Source: CAVUEG01 sp963740525
GTDB lineage: Bacteria > Actinomycetota > Actinomycetes > Propionibacteriales > Nocardioidaceae
Direction of reading: 5' to 3'
Assembly (NCBI GenBank): GCA_963740525.1
Contig: CAVUEG010000006.1
Span: 1,426,001-1,490,000 of the forward strand
Length of the DNA: 64,000 nucleotides
Under the pieces are notes generated by a model, which was given only the letters and a program-made list of their open reading frames with translations, had not been told where the DNA came from and did no database searches. Numbering within the stretch: the first letter of the stretch is position 1; each line of letters starts with the position of its first letter. Below, piece by piece: positions 45,306 through 53,635 of the stretch. The translations under genes were made by a program, and so were the position numbers.

Positions 45306-45797
45306 ATGGAGATCACCGTGGTCCAGGGCGACATCACCGACCAGCACGTGGATGCGGTCGTCAACGCCGCCAACCGGGCGATGCGGGGCGGCGGCGGTGT
45401 GGACGGCGCGATCCACCGGGCTGGGGGAGGCGAGATCCTCGAGGACTGCATCCGCCGCTTCCCCGACGGGCTCGAGACCGGTCAGGCCGGGTGGACCACG
45501 GCGGGAAGACTGCCCGCCCGCTGGGTGATTCACGTCGTCGGCCCGAACCACAGTGCCGGCGAGCGGGACCGGTCGCTGCTGGTCTCCTGCTACGCCAATG
45601 CGCTGGGGGTGGCCGACGAGCTCCGTGCGGCCACCGTCGCGTTCCCTCTGGTCTCGGCCGGGATCTACGGCTGGCCGCGCGACGACGCGATCCGAGCCTG
45701 CGTCGACACCCTGCGTGAGACCGCGACGCAGGTCGAGGAGGCCCGGATAGTGGCGTTCGGCGAGCCGGCGTACCAGGAGATCCTGGCGGCGCTCTGA
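45306..45797 (+). CDS. Macrodomain protein (ADP-ribose deacetylase type)
   Basis: A 163-residue macrodomain: VVNAANRAMRGGGGVDGAIH (ADP-ribose loop 1) and FPLVSAGIYGWPRDDAI (loop 2), with the active Asn in VNAAN. Enzymes of this MacroD type remove ADP-ribose from proteins or O-acetyl-ADP-ribose. AGGAAGG lies about 10 nt before the ATG, 14 bp after the topoisomerase stop, so they are probably co-transcribed. It could process products of the sirtuin at 62 kb, but this is speculation. Confidence 0.9.
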   Translation: MEITVVQGDITDQHVDAVVNAANRAMRGGGGVDGAIHRAGGGEILEDCIRRFPDGLETGQAGWTTAGRLPARWVIHVVGPNHSAGERDRSLLVSCYANALGVADELRAATVAFPLVSAGIYGWPRDDAIRACVDTLRETATQVEEARIVAFGEPAYQEILAAL

Positions 45798-45900
45798 CTG
45801 GCAAGGTGGGCACGCGGTGCTCGGACGGGTCTGCCGCTGATGGTGCGCGGGTCATTGCCGACGAGCTCGCGAGGCACTCGCAACTAGGTAGGATTCGCCG

Positions 45901-46200
45901 GTGGACGACGAGCAAGGCAGGCACCGGGGATCAGCACATCCGTTGGAGTTTCCCATCGGCCGGTGGACGCTCCTCGCCGTGCTCGCGCTGGTCGCCGGTT
46001 CCTTCGTGTTCGACGACACGGGTTGGCGGTTCGCGGCGGGCATGGGGCTCTTCCTGCTCTCCATGGCAGGCTTCTACGTCGCCCACACACTCATCAAGAG
46101 GGTTGCCCGGAACTCTAGGAGGCCAGGTCGTCCTCCCTGCAACGCGCGCACGGGCCGCGTTGCGTTCGCGTGGAGACCCACTCAGCCTGCACGAACCTGA
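45901..46200 (+). CDS. Small two-helix membrane protein
   Basis: A 99-residue protein with helices at about 20-37 (GRWTLLAVLALVAGSFVF) and 43-65 (FAAGMGLFLLSMAGFYVAHT) and a very basic C-terminal tail. TAGGAT (45889-45894) is 6 nt before GTG 45901 and there is no Shine-Dalgarno, so the start is probably leaderless. Family not recognised. Its stop lies inside the 9-bp tandem repeat at 46196-46222. The codon use is less GC-biased than in neighbouring genes. Confidence 0.65.
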   Translation: MDDEQGRHRGSAHPLEFPIGRWTLLAVLALVAGSFVFDDTGWRFAAGMGLFLLSMAGFYVAHTLIKRVARNSRRPGRPPCNARTGRVAFAWRPTQPART

Positions 46201-46222
46201 CAGGCCTGACAGGCCCGACAGC
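46196..46222. repeat. Three tandem 9-bp units
   Basis: CCTGACAGG, CCTGACAGG, CCCGACAGC in direct tandem, beginning at the stop of the 99-residue gene and lying about 90 bp before the anti-sigma-like gene. One turn is about 10.5 bp, so a protein could bind the repeats on nearly one face. No other copies noticed in the window. Confidence 0.6.
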
Positions 46223-46312
46223 TGACGCTGCCCGGAAAGCCTCGCCCGAATGCAACGATCTCCGCGGTGCCGGCCATGAGCAGGGTGACTGACCACCCGC
46301 AGGAGGACACCG

Positions 46313-46915
46313 ATGAATGAGCAGGAACTGGACACGCTGCTTCAGAGAAGCGCCCCACGCCCGACCGATGACGCCGTGCGCATGGCTCGGACCATGGCGA
46401 CTCAGACCAAGGGAGCCAGGCGTTCACGTCGGCCGCGCAGGAGGATGGTCCTCGTTGCTGCCGGTGGCGTGGCCCTCCTCGCAACCGGCGCCGGAACCAT
46501 CACCGCCTACGAACTCAGCATCCCGCCGTTCGTCGCCAAGGACGCAGACACGGTCAGGATCCGACCGGGCATCCCGGTGGACTACACGAACTCGCTCGGC
46601 AGACGCGTGGAGTGTCTTGCCTTCATGGACTTCAAGCACCTGAGCGCGTCACAGCAAGCGGAGCTGGAGAGGATCCCGTCCGAGCCCACGTGGGCCGGCT
46701 ACGGGGACAGGGTGCTGTCCCGACTGGACCTACCCGAGCCCACCACCCCTGAGGCCCAGAACCAGGCCATCTTCGAGCAGGTGGCCGAAGACCTCTGGCA
46801 GCGCGCTCACCAGGCCGTGCCCGACCTGGCACACATGGGCGACTCGGACGGCCCGCTGTTCGAGGCCTCGACCCTCTCCTGTGCCGGGCCAGGGGGCGTC
46901 GATGGGCGCGAGTGA
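46313..46915 (+). CDS. Membrane protein, possible anti-sigma factor
   Basis: A 200-residue protein: an N-terminal cytoplasmic part of about 45 residues (ELDTLLQRSAPRPTDDAVRM; then very basic), one membrane helix (MVLVAAGGVALLATGAGT) and an extracytoplasmic part of about 135 residues. The single-pass topology with a short cytoplasmic head and its overlap of 14 bp with an ECF sigma gene suggest an anti-sigma role; no ZAS zinc motif is visible. AGGAGG lies 6 nt before the ATG. Confidence 0.7.
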   Translation: MNEQELDTLLQRSAPRPTDDAVRMARTMATQTKGARRSRRPRRRMVLVAAGGVALLATGAGTITAYELSIPPFVAKDADTVRIRPGIPVDYTNSLGRRVECLAFMDFKHLSASQQAELERIPSEPTWAGYGDRVLSRLDLPEPTTPEAQNQAIFEQVAEDLWQRAHQAVPDLAHMGDSDGPLFEASTLSCAGPGGVDGRE

Positions 46916-47447
46916 GGCCACCCAACGCGTGGAACGCCTGATCGAGGACAACCTCCCGGGCCTCCTTGCCTATTTCCTCGGCCGGGCACGCGACCCCGAG
47001 GACGCCGCGGACCTCCTGGGTGACACCCTCCTGGTGCTCTGGCGCAAGGCTCGCGTGGTGCCTGTGGATGACGTCGAGGCACGCATGTGGGTGTACGGCG
47101 TCGCCAGACGCGTGACCTCCACCCAGCGGCGCAGTCGTCGTCGCCGCAGTGCCCTCGCCGAGCAGCTGCGCTCACAGCTCCATGCCGAGGCCCAGGCGGC
47201 CGAGCCTCTCGGCCACGATCTTGGTGCCGCCCTCCAAGAGCTGGACCCGCTCGATCGGGAGATCATCCGCCTGGTGCACTGGGACGGCTTCACGCAGGTG
47301 GAGGCTGCTCGCCACCTCCAGCTGCCCGAGGGAACCGTGCGCAGCCGACATCACCGAGCCCGCCGACGTCTCCGGGCCCTGCTCGAGTCCCCCGCCGACC
47401 AGCCAAGCCCCCTGCGTCGTCACGAGCCGTCCGGTCGCGTTCGCTAG
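46902..47447 (+). CDS. ECF-type RNA polymerase sigma factor
   Basis: A 181-residue sigma-70 family protein with region 2 (LIEDNLPGLLAYFLGRARDP; DAADLLGDTLLVLWRKA; MWVYGVARRVTST) and region 4 (LQELDPLDREIIRLVHWDGF; EAARHLQLPEGTVRSRHHRA). It starts inside the preceding anti-sigma-like gene, the reverse of the usual sigma-then-anti-sigma order. Target promoters are unknown; it probably controls its own operon. Its TAG shares CTAG with the convergent serC. Confidence 0.92.
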   Translation: MGASEATQRVERLIEDNLPGLLAYFLGRARDPEDAADLLGDTLLVLWRKARVVPVDDVEARMWVYGVARRVTSTQRRSRRRRSALAEQLRSQLHAEAQAAEPLGHDLGAALQELDPLDREIIRLVHWDGFTQVEAARHLQLPEGTVRSRHHRARRRLRALLESPADQPSPLRRHEPSGRVR

Positions 47448-48565
47448 AGGTTCTCGACCACGTGGTCGATGCAGGCCGTCAGCGCCTCGATGTCGGACGG
47501 GTCGACGGCCGGGTACATCGCGATCCGGAGCTGGTTGCGGCCGAGCTTGCGGTACGGCTCGGTGTCGACGATCCCGTTGGCCCGCAGGGTCCTCGCGACC
47601 GCGGCGGCGTCGATCGACTCGTCGAAGTCGATGGTGCCGATCACCAGCGAGCGGTGGTCCGGGTCCACGACGTACGGCGTGGTGTACGGCGTGCGCTCGG
47701 CCCAGCCGTACAGCGCGTCGGAGCTCGCGGTGGTCCGCTTCACCATCGCGTCGAGCCCGCCCTGGGCGTTCATCCAGTCGAGCTGCTCGGCCATCAGGAA
47801 CAGCGTCGCCACCGACGGGGTGTTGTAGGTCTGGTTCTTCGACGAGTTGTCGATCGCGGTCGGCAGGTCGAAGAAGGCGGGGATGAACCTGCCACTGGCC
47901 GCGATCTCCGCGGCCCGGTCCAGCGCTGCCGGCGACATGATCGAGATCCAGAGGCCGCCGTCGGAGGCGAAGCACTTCTGCGGGGCGAAGTAGTAGACGT
48001 CGACCTCGTGCAGGTCGACGGGCAGGCCGCCGGCACCCGAGGTGGCGTCGATGAGCACGAGTGCCCCGTCGTCGGCACCCTGCACCCGGTGCACCGGGGC
48101 CATCACCGCGGTCGAGGTCTCGTTGTGCGCCCAGGCGTAGGCGTCGACGCCGGTCTCGGCTCGCGGTTCTGGCCGGCTCCCCGTCGCCGACTCGATGACG
48201 GTCGGGTCCCCCAGGAACGGGGCCTGCTTCGCGGCCTTGGCGAACTTCGAGGAGAACTCGCCGAACGACAGGTGCTGGCTGCGCTCGCGGATCAGGCCGA
48301 AGGTGGCGATGTCCCAGAAGGCTGTGGCGCCGCCGTTGCCGAGCACCACCTCGTAGCCCTCGGGCACGGAGAACAGCCGCTGAAGGCCCTCGCGGACCCG
48401 GCCGACGGTGTTCCTCACCGGTGCCTGCCGGTGGGACGTCCCCATCAGCGTCCTGCCGGTGGCGGCCAGGGCATCCAGCGCGGTGGTGCTGATCTTCGAG
48501 GGGCCGGCGCCGAAGCGTCCGTCGGCGGGCTTGAGCTGGGCGGGAATCGTGAGGGCGTCGGTCAT
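47444..48565 (-). CDS. serC: Phosphoserine aminotransferase
   Basis: A 373-residue fold-type I PLP enzyme. K197 in FAPQKCFASDGG is the cofactor lysine; GNGGATAFWDIATF and IDATSGAGGLPVDL bind phosphate and pyridine ring; RIAMYPAVD is near the C-terminus. It makes O-phosphoserine from 3-phosphohydroxypyruvate with glutamate. ATG 48565 is chosen; a longer frame to 48637 lacks homology. Synteny serC-citA-pdxH region matches the mycobacterial order around Rv0884c-Rv0889c. Confidence 0.95.
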   Translation of the reverse strand: MTDALTIPAQLKPADGRFGAGPSKISTTALDALAATGRTLMGTSHRQAPVRNTVGRVREGLQRLFSVPEGYEVVLGNGGATAFWDIATFGLIRERSQHLSFGEFSSKFAKAAKQAPFLGDPTVIESATGSRPEPRAETGVDAYAWAHNETSTAVMAPVHRVQGADDGALVLIDATSGAGGLPVDLHEVDVYYFAPQKCFASDGGLWISIMSPAALDRAAEIAASGRFIPAFFDLPTAIDNSSKNQTYNTPSVATLFLMAEQLDWMNAQGGLDAMVKRTTASSDALYGWAERTPYTTPYVVDPDHRSLVIGTIDFDESIDAAAVARTLRANGIVDTEPYRKLGRNQLRIAMYPAVDPSDIEALTACIDHVVENL

Positions 48566-48698
48566 GTGCGCAACCTTCGTACGGGGCCGTTTGGTCATCG
48601 CTGACGACGCTGTCAGGAGGCCAAGTGTGCCATCCACGAGACCGGGCGCACCAAACGGGACCCCGGCCGAGGCTCGACTGCGCGGACGACCGAGCCGC

Positions 48699-49277
48699 TC
48701 AGGAGCGGCTGATCACGACGTAGCGCTCGTCGGTGATGCTCTGGCCCCAGTACGCCGCGTCGGTGAGGTGCTCGGTCTCGGCGTGCGACCGGTTCGCCAG
48801 GACCAGCTCGCGGGTGGTCTCGGCGGACAGGCCCGCACCCGTGGACCAGCTGCCCTCGATCAGGATCAGGCGACCCTCGGGTGAGAGCAGCTTCGACCAG
48901 CGGCCGAGGACGGCCGCCGGGTCGGGGAGAGTCCACAGCACGTGACGGCAGAGCACCACGTCGTACAGGCCGGGCGTCAGCTCGGGGTTCGCGGCGTCGC
49001 CGAGCATGAAGCTGGCCTGATCCGAGCTCACCTTCGCGCGCGCCTTCGCGAGCATCCTGGGCGAGGAGTCGATTCCGTGGACGGTGAAGCCCGCCTCGAC
49101 GAGGAGACTCGACAACGAGCCCGTGCCGCACCCGATGTCGGCCACGCGGGCCGGCGGCTCGGGCATCAGCCGCAGCAGCAGGTCACGCCAGGCGGTGCGG
49201 ACCTCGGGGTCCCGCAGTCCGTGGTCGGCCTCCTGGTCGTAGGTCGCCGCGGTGGCGTTCCAGTCCTCGCTGCTCAT
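48699..49277 (-). CDS. Class I SAM-dependent methyltransferase
   Basis: A 192-residue Methyltransf_11/25 protein: VADIGCGTGSLSSLLVEAG (motif I), VHGIDSSPRML (acidic residue after beta-2), VLCRHVLWTLPDP (motif post II) and LLSPEGRLILIEG (motif III). Substrate is not indicated. ATG 49277 is preceded by GGAGAGG. It lies between serC and citA on the same strand with gaps of 133 and 47 bp, so it is probably a separate unit or follows citA. Confidence 0.88.
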   Translation of the reverse strand: MSSEDWNATAATYDQEADHGLRDPEVRTAWRDLLLRLMPEPPARVADIGCGTGSLSSLLVEAGFTVHGIDSSPRMLAKARAKVSSDQASFMLGDAANPELTPGLYDVVLCRHVLWTLPDPAAVLGRWSKLLSPEGRLILIEGSWSTGAGLSAETTRELVLANRSHAETEHLTDAAYWGQSITDERYVVISRS

Positions 49278-49324
49278 CGCGTCCCTCTCCGGATGCAAGG
49301 TGTACTCGCTCGTGGGTCCCTCAC

Positions 49325-50425
49325 TCAGGTCCACGCGTCGTTCCAGCCCTCGACGTCGGAGGCGCTGCGCGGGTCGGGACCGGCGTACGTCGCGGACGGC
49401 CGGATCAGCCGACCGGTGCGCTTCTGCTCGAGGATGTGCGCGGACCATCCGGCGGTCCGGGCACAGGTGAACATGGACGTGAACATGTGCGGGGGTACCT
49501 CGGCGAAGTCGAGCACGATCGCGGCCCAGAACTCCACGTTGGTCTCGAGCACCCGGTCAGGACGTCGCTCGCGCAGCTCGGCGAGGGCGGCCTTCTCCAG
49601 CGCCTCGGCCACGGCGTAGCGGGGAGCGTTCAGCTCCTGCGCCGTACGACGCAGCACGCGCGCCCGGGGGTCCTCTGCGCGGTACACCCGATGGCCGAAT
49701 CCCATCAGCCGCTGGCCGTCGTCGAGCAGCTTCTTCACGTAGCGCCCGGCGTCGCCGCTCTTCTCCACCTCGTCGATCATGTGCAGGACCCGCGACGGTG
49801 CGCCACCGTGCAGCGGCCCGCTCATGGCGCCGACCGCCGCGGAGAGCGCCGCGCAGGCGTCCGCACCGGTGGAGGTGACCACGCGCGCGGTGAAGGTGGA
49901 GGCGTTCATCCCGTGCTCGGCCGCTGAGCTCCAGTAGGCGTCGACCGCCTTGACGTGGGCGGGGTCGGGCTCGCCCTTCCAGCGGATCATGAAGCGCTCG
50001 GCCAGGGTCTCGGCCTTGTCGACCTCCTTCTGCGGGATCATGGGCTGACCCAGCCCGCGCGCGGCCTGGGCGACGTACGAGAGCACCATCACGGCGGCCC
50101 GGCCGACGTCCTCACGGGCCTGCTCGTCGGAGATGTCGTACGTGGCCTGGATCCCCCACGCCGGGGCGAGCATGGCGATGGCGCTCTGCACGTCGACGCG
50201 GATGTCTCCGGAGTGCACCGGGAGCGGGTACGGCTCCGCGGGGGGCAGGCCCGGCTCGTAGGCGCCGTCGACCAGCAGGCCCCACACCTTCTCGAAGGGG
50301 ACCCGTCCGACGATCTCCTCGATGTCGACGCCGCGGTACCGGAGTGCGGAGCCCTCCTTGTCGGGCTCGGCGATCTGGGTCTCGAAGGCGATCACGCCCT
50401 CCAGCCCGTGGTGGACCTCGGTCAT
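49325..50425 (-). CDS. citA: Citrate synthase 2 (CitA type)
   Basis: A 366-residue citrate synthase: SGPLHGGAPSRVLHM (His for enolisation), MGFGHRVYRAEDPR (second His) and SMFTCARTAGWSAHILEQ. The third catalytic residue, an Asp in canonical enzymes (PNVDFYSG of E. coli), is Glu in TNVEFWAA. This fits the CitA subgroup and could reduce or shift activity. AAGGAG lies 6 nt before ATG 50425. In mycobacteria CitA is the second citrate synthase beside GltA2. Confidence 0.93.
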   Translation of the reverse strand: MTEVHHGLEGVIAFETQIAEPDKEGSALRYRGVDIEEIVGRVPFEKVWGLLVDGAYEPGLPPAEPYPLPVHSGDIRVDVQSAIAMLAPAWGIQATYDISDEQAREDVGRAAVMVLSYVAQAARGLGQPMIPQKEVDKAETLAERFMIRWKGEPDPAHVKAVDAYWSSAAEHGMNASTFTARVVTSTGADACAALSAAVGAMSGPLHGGAPSRVLHMIDEVEKSGDAGRYVKKLLDDGQRLMGFGHRVYRAEDPRARVLRRTAQELNAPRYAVAEALEKAALAELRERRPDRVLETNVEFWAAIVLDFAEVPPHMFTSMFTCARTAGWSAHILEQKRTGRLIRPSATYAGPDPRSASDVEGWNDAWT

Positions 50426-50546
50426 CCGCGACTCCTTTGTCACTGTGCTGTGGGATCACGCTGGGCGACCCAGAGAGGCATTGTGCCAGTGTGCGCGCCG
50501 ATCCGGACGATCCGCCTGATCCGGGCGCCTCGGATAGGTTCGTGGC

Positions 50547-51254
50547 ATGACGCGCGAGCAGGCAGGAGCCGCCCAGCTGGCCGCACTTCGCCACGAGTAC
50601 TCCCTGGGTGGGCTCGTCGAGTCGGAGGCCGGGGACGACCCGCAGCGGCTCTTCGACCGGTGGCTCGACGAGGCCCGTGCCTCGGGCATCCACGAGCCGA
50701 ACGCGATGGTGGTCTCGTCGGTGGCGCCGGACGGGGCGGTGTCGAGCAGGCTTGTGCTGCTGAAGGCGTACGACGCGCGCGGACTGGTCTTCTTCACCAA
50801 CTACGAGTCGCGCAAGGGTCACGAGCTCGAGGACGACCCGCGCTGTTCGCTGCTCTTCCCGTGGCACGCCCTGGAGCGTCAGGTGCGGATGGAGGGCCGG
50901 GCGGCCAGGGTCGACCGCGCCGAGACCGAGGCCTACTTCGCCCGGCGCCCGCGGGCCGCGCAGCTCGGGGCCTGGGCCTCCGCGCAGTCGGAGGTGGTGG
51001 CGGACCGCGCCGCGCTCGAGGCGGCGTACGCCGAGGTGCTCAGCCGCTTCGGGGAGCAGGGTGAGGTGCCGGCACCCCCGCACTGGGGCGGGATCCGCGT
51101 GGCTCCCGAGTCCATCGAGTTCTGGCAGGGCCGCGCGAACCGGCTGCACGACCGGCTCCGCTACCGCCGGGTGGCGGGCGACGGGGATCTGGCTGACGGG
51201 GATCTGGGTGACTCGGGAGCCTCGACCTGGGTGCGCGAGCGCCTGGCTCCCTGA
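50547..51254 (+). CDS. pdxH: Pyridoxamine 5'-phosphate oxidase
   Basis: A 235-residue FMN flavoprotein: EPNAMVVSSVAPDGAVSSRL, VLLKAYDARGLVFFTNYESR, KGHELEDDPRCSLLFPWH, RQVRMEGRAARV and EFWQGRANRLHDRLRYRR at the C-terminus bind FMN and substrate. It oxidises PNP or PMP to PLP, the cofactor of SerC next door. TAGGTT (50535-50540) is 6 nt before the ATG with no Shine-Dalgarno, so it is probably leaderless. Near the C-terminus GDGDLADGDLGDS is a degenerate acidic repeat. Confidence 0.95.
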   Translation: MTREQAGAAQLAALRHEYSLGGLVESEAGDDPQRLFDRWLDEARASGIHEPNAMVVSSVAPDGAVSSRLVLLKAYDARGLVFFTNYESRKGHELEDDPRCSLLFPWHALERQVRMEGRAARVDRAETEAYFARRPRAAQLGAWASAQSEVVADRAALEAAYAEVLSRFGEQGEVPAPPHWGGIRVAPESIEFWQGRANRLHDRLRYRRVAGDGDLADGDLGDSGASTWVRERLAP

Positions 51255-51264
51255 CGTAAACCGT

Positions 51265-51293
51265 TTGTGAGTGAGCGCTCACTCATCTAGGGT
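51265..51293 (+). promoter_or_regulatory. tetR promoter with 18-bp palindromic operator
   Basis: TTGTGA (51265-51270), 17 bp, TAGGGT (51288-51293) forms the promoter. The perfect palindrome TGAGTGAGCGCTCACTCA (51268-51285) fills the spacer. This is the classic placement for a TetR-family repressor to block polymerase, and the next gene is a TetR regulator followed by the ABC exporter. Confidence 0.8.
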
Positions 51294-51299
51294 GTGCGG

Positions 51300-51899
51300 G
51301 TGACTCCTCGTGCCCCCTCGATGCCGCCCGACGACCGCAGGGCGGCGCTCGTCGAGGCCACCCTGCCGCTGCTTCGCGAGCACGGTCGTGCGGTGACGAC
51401 GCGTCAGATCGCCGAGGCCGCCGGGGTGGCCGAGGGCACGATCTTCCGTGTCTTCGACTCCAAGGACGACCTGATCGACGCCGCGGTCGAGCGGGCGTTC
51501 ACGCCGGGCAGACTCCTCGGCGATGTCGCTGCGATCGACCACGGACTGCCGCTTGCGGAGCGGATGGTCGCCTTCGTATCGCTGCTGCAGGGTCGCTTCC
51601 TGGAGATCTTCGGCCTGATGCGTGCGATCGGGCTGGTGGCACCCCCCGAGCACGTCGACGACGTCGCCGAGCGTGACCACTGGCGGCACCGGCTCACCAA
51701 GGAGCTCGTCGCCCTGATCGGCGACGACGCCGACCGGCTGCTTGTCCCTCCCGACGAGCTCGTCCACCTGCTCCGCCTCCTCACCTTCTCGGCCAGCCAC
51801 GCCGAGATCTCCGACAACCGGATGCTCACTCCGGAACAGATCGTCGACGTCGTACTCCACGGAGTGCTCGCGGCCGACGACGCGAAAGGCACCCGATGA
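51300..51899 (+). CDS. TetR-family repressor
   Basis: A 199-residue regulator: the N-terminal HTH at about 14-60 (RRAALVEATLPLLREHGRAV; AEAAGVAEGTIFRVFDSKDD) and an all-helical ligand domain. GTG 51300 is favoured over GTG 51294 because the TAGGGT box ends 6 nt before it (leaderless). The stop overlaps the ABC gene ATG (ATGA). The 18-bp operator upstream predicts autorepression and control of the exporter. Confidence 0.92.
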   Translation: MTPRAPSMPPDDRRAALVEATLPLLREHGRAVTTRQIAEAAGVAEGTIFRVFDSKDDLIDAAVERAFTPGRLLGDVAAIDHGLPLAERMVAFVSLLQGRFLEIFGLMRAIGLVAPPEHVDDVAERDHWRHRLTKELVALIGDDADRLLVPPDELVHLLRLLTFSASHAEISDNRMLTPEQIVDVVLHGVLAADDAKGTR

Positions 51900-53635
51900 C
51901 CCTGTTGCGCCTGATGCGCACCTACCTGCGTCCCTACACCCGCTCGCTGGCCGTGATCGTCGTCCTCCAGTTCGTGGGCGTCGTGGCGCTGCTCTACCTG
52001 CCGAGCCTGAACGCCGACATCATCGACAACGGGGTGGCCAAGGGCGACACCGGCTACATCCTCCGTCTGGGCGGCTGGATGCTCGCCGTCTCCGTCCTCC
52101 AGATCAGCTGCGCCGTGGTCGCGGTGTGGTTCTCCGCCCGCACCGCGATGTCGTTCGGGCGCGACCTTCGCAACAGCCTCTTCCGGCAGGTGGGGTCCTA
52201 CTCCCAACGCGAGGTCGACCACTTCGGGGCTCCCTCGCTGATCACCAGGACCACGAACGACGTGCAGCAGGTGCAGATGCTGGTCCTGCTGACCTGCACG
52301 ATGATGATCTCGGCGCCGGTGATGATGGTCGGCGGCATCATCATGGCGATGCGCGAGGACCTCGGGCTCTCGTGGCTGCTGGCAGTCGTCGTGCCGGCCC
52401 TGATCGGGTCGGTGGGGTTCATCGCCTGGCAGATGGTGCCGAGCTTCCGGCTGATGCAGGAGCGGATCGACCAGGTGAACCGGATCCTGCGCGAGCAGAT
52501 CACCGGGATCCGCGTGGTGCGGGCCTTCGTTCGCGAACCGGTGGAGGTGGCTCGCTTCGGCGAGGCCAACACCGAGCTCACCGAGGTGTCGGTGCGAGCC
52601 GGCCGGTGGCTGGCGACGATGTTCCCCACCGTCCTGCTGATCCTCAACGTCTCGAGTGTCGCGGTGCTGTGGTTCGGTGCGCACCGGGTCGACGCCGGGC
52701 AGATGCAGGTGGGCGCCCTGACGGCGTTCCTGTCCTACCTCGCCCAGATCCTGATGTCGGTGATGATGGCGACCTTCATGCTGATGATGGTGCCGCGCTC
52801 GTCGGTGTGCGCGGACCGGATCTCCGAGGTGCTCGACACCGCGTCGTCGGTGGTGCCGCCTCCGGAGCCGGTGACCTCGCTCGTGCGGCCAGGCACCCTC
52901 GACCTGTCGGGCGTCGAGTTCAGCTATCCCGGCGCGGACGAGCCCGTGCTGCGCGCGATCGACCTCAGCGCGACGCCGGGTCAGACCGTCGCAGTGATCG
53001 GCTCCACCGGTGCCGGCAAGTCCACGCTGGTCAACCTCGTCCCCCGGCTCTTCGACGCGACAGCGGGCGAGGTCCGCGTCGGCGGCGTCGACGTACGTCG
53101 GCTCGACCCGGACCTGCTCTGGGGAAGCATCGGACTGGTCCCGCAGAAGGCGTACCTGTTCACGCGGCACGGTTGCCAGCAACCTCCGCCTCGGCAAGCC
53201 GGAGGCGACGGAGGAGGAGATGTGGGCTGCCCTCGAGGTGGCCCAGGCGCGTGGCTTCGTCGAGGCCATGCCGCTGATGCTGGAGGCCCCGATCGCGCAG
53301 GGTGGGACCAACGTGTCGGGTGGCCAGCGGCAACGCCTGGCGATCGCCAGGGCGCTGATCCGCCGGCCCGAGATCTACCTCTTCGATGACTCGTTCTCCG
53401 CGCTCGACCTCGCCACCGACGCCCGGCTTCGAGCGGCACTGAGGCCGATCACCCGGGAGGCGACGGTCGTGATCGTGGCGCAGCGGGTCTCGACCATCCG
53501 CGACGCCGACCAGATCCTCGTGCTCGAGGACGGCGGCGGTGGTCGGCCGTGGGGACCCACGACGAGCTGCTCGAGACCTGTTCGACGTACCAGGAGATCG
53601 TCGAGTCCCAGCTTTCGACGGAGGACGCGGCATGA
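51896..53635 (+). pseudogene. Heterodimeric ABC exporter, half 1 (frameshifted)
   Basis: A half-transporter: six membrane helices (residues 1-320), then the nucleotide-binding domain with Walker A GSTGAGKST, DVRRLDPDLLWGSIGLVPQ, signature VSGGQRQR, FDDSFSALD and VAQRVSTIRDAD. The frame breaks at about 53165 (one extra base in ACG-C-GGC), and again near 53539 and 53554; the last segment THDELLETCSTYQEIVES runs to TGA 53633-53635 in the original frame. Correcting three extra bases gives a 578-residue protein. The H-loop region is QRV and the D-loop FSALD carry degenerate catalytic residues, as in heterodimeric exporters. Confidence 0.85.
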
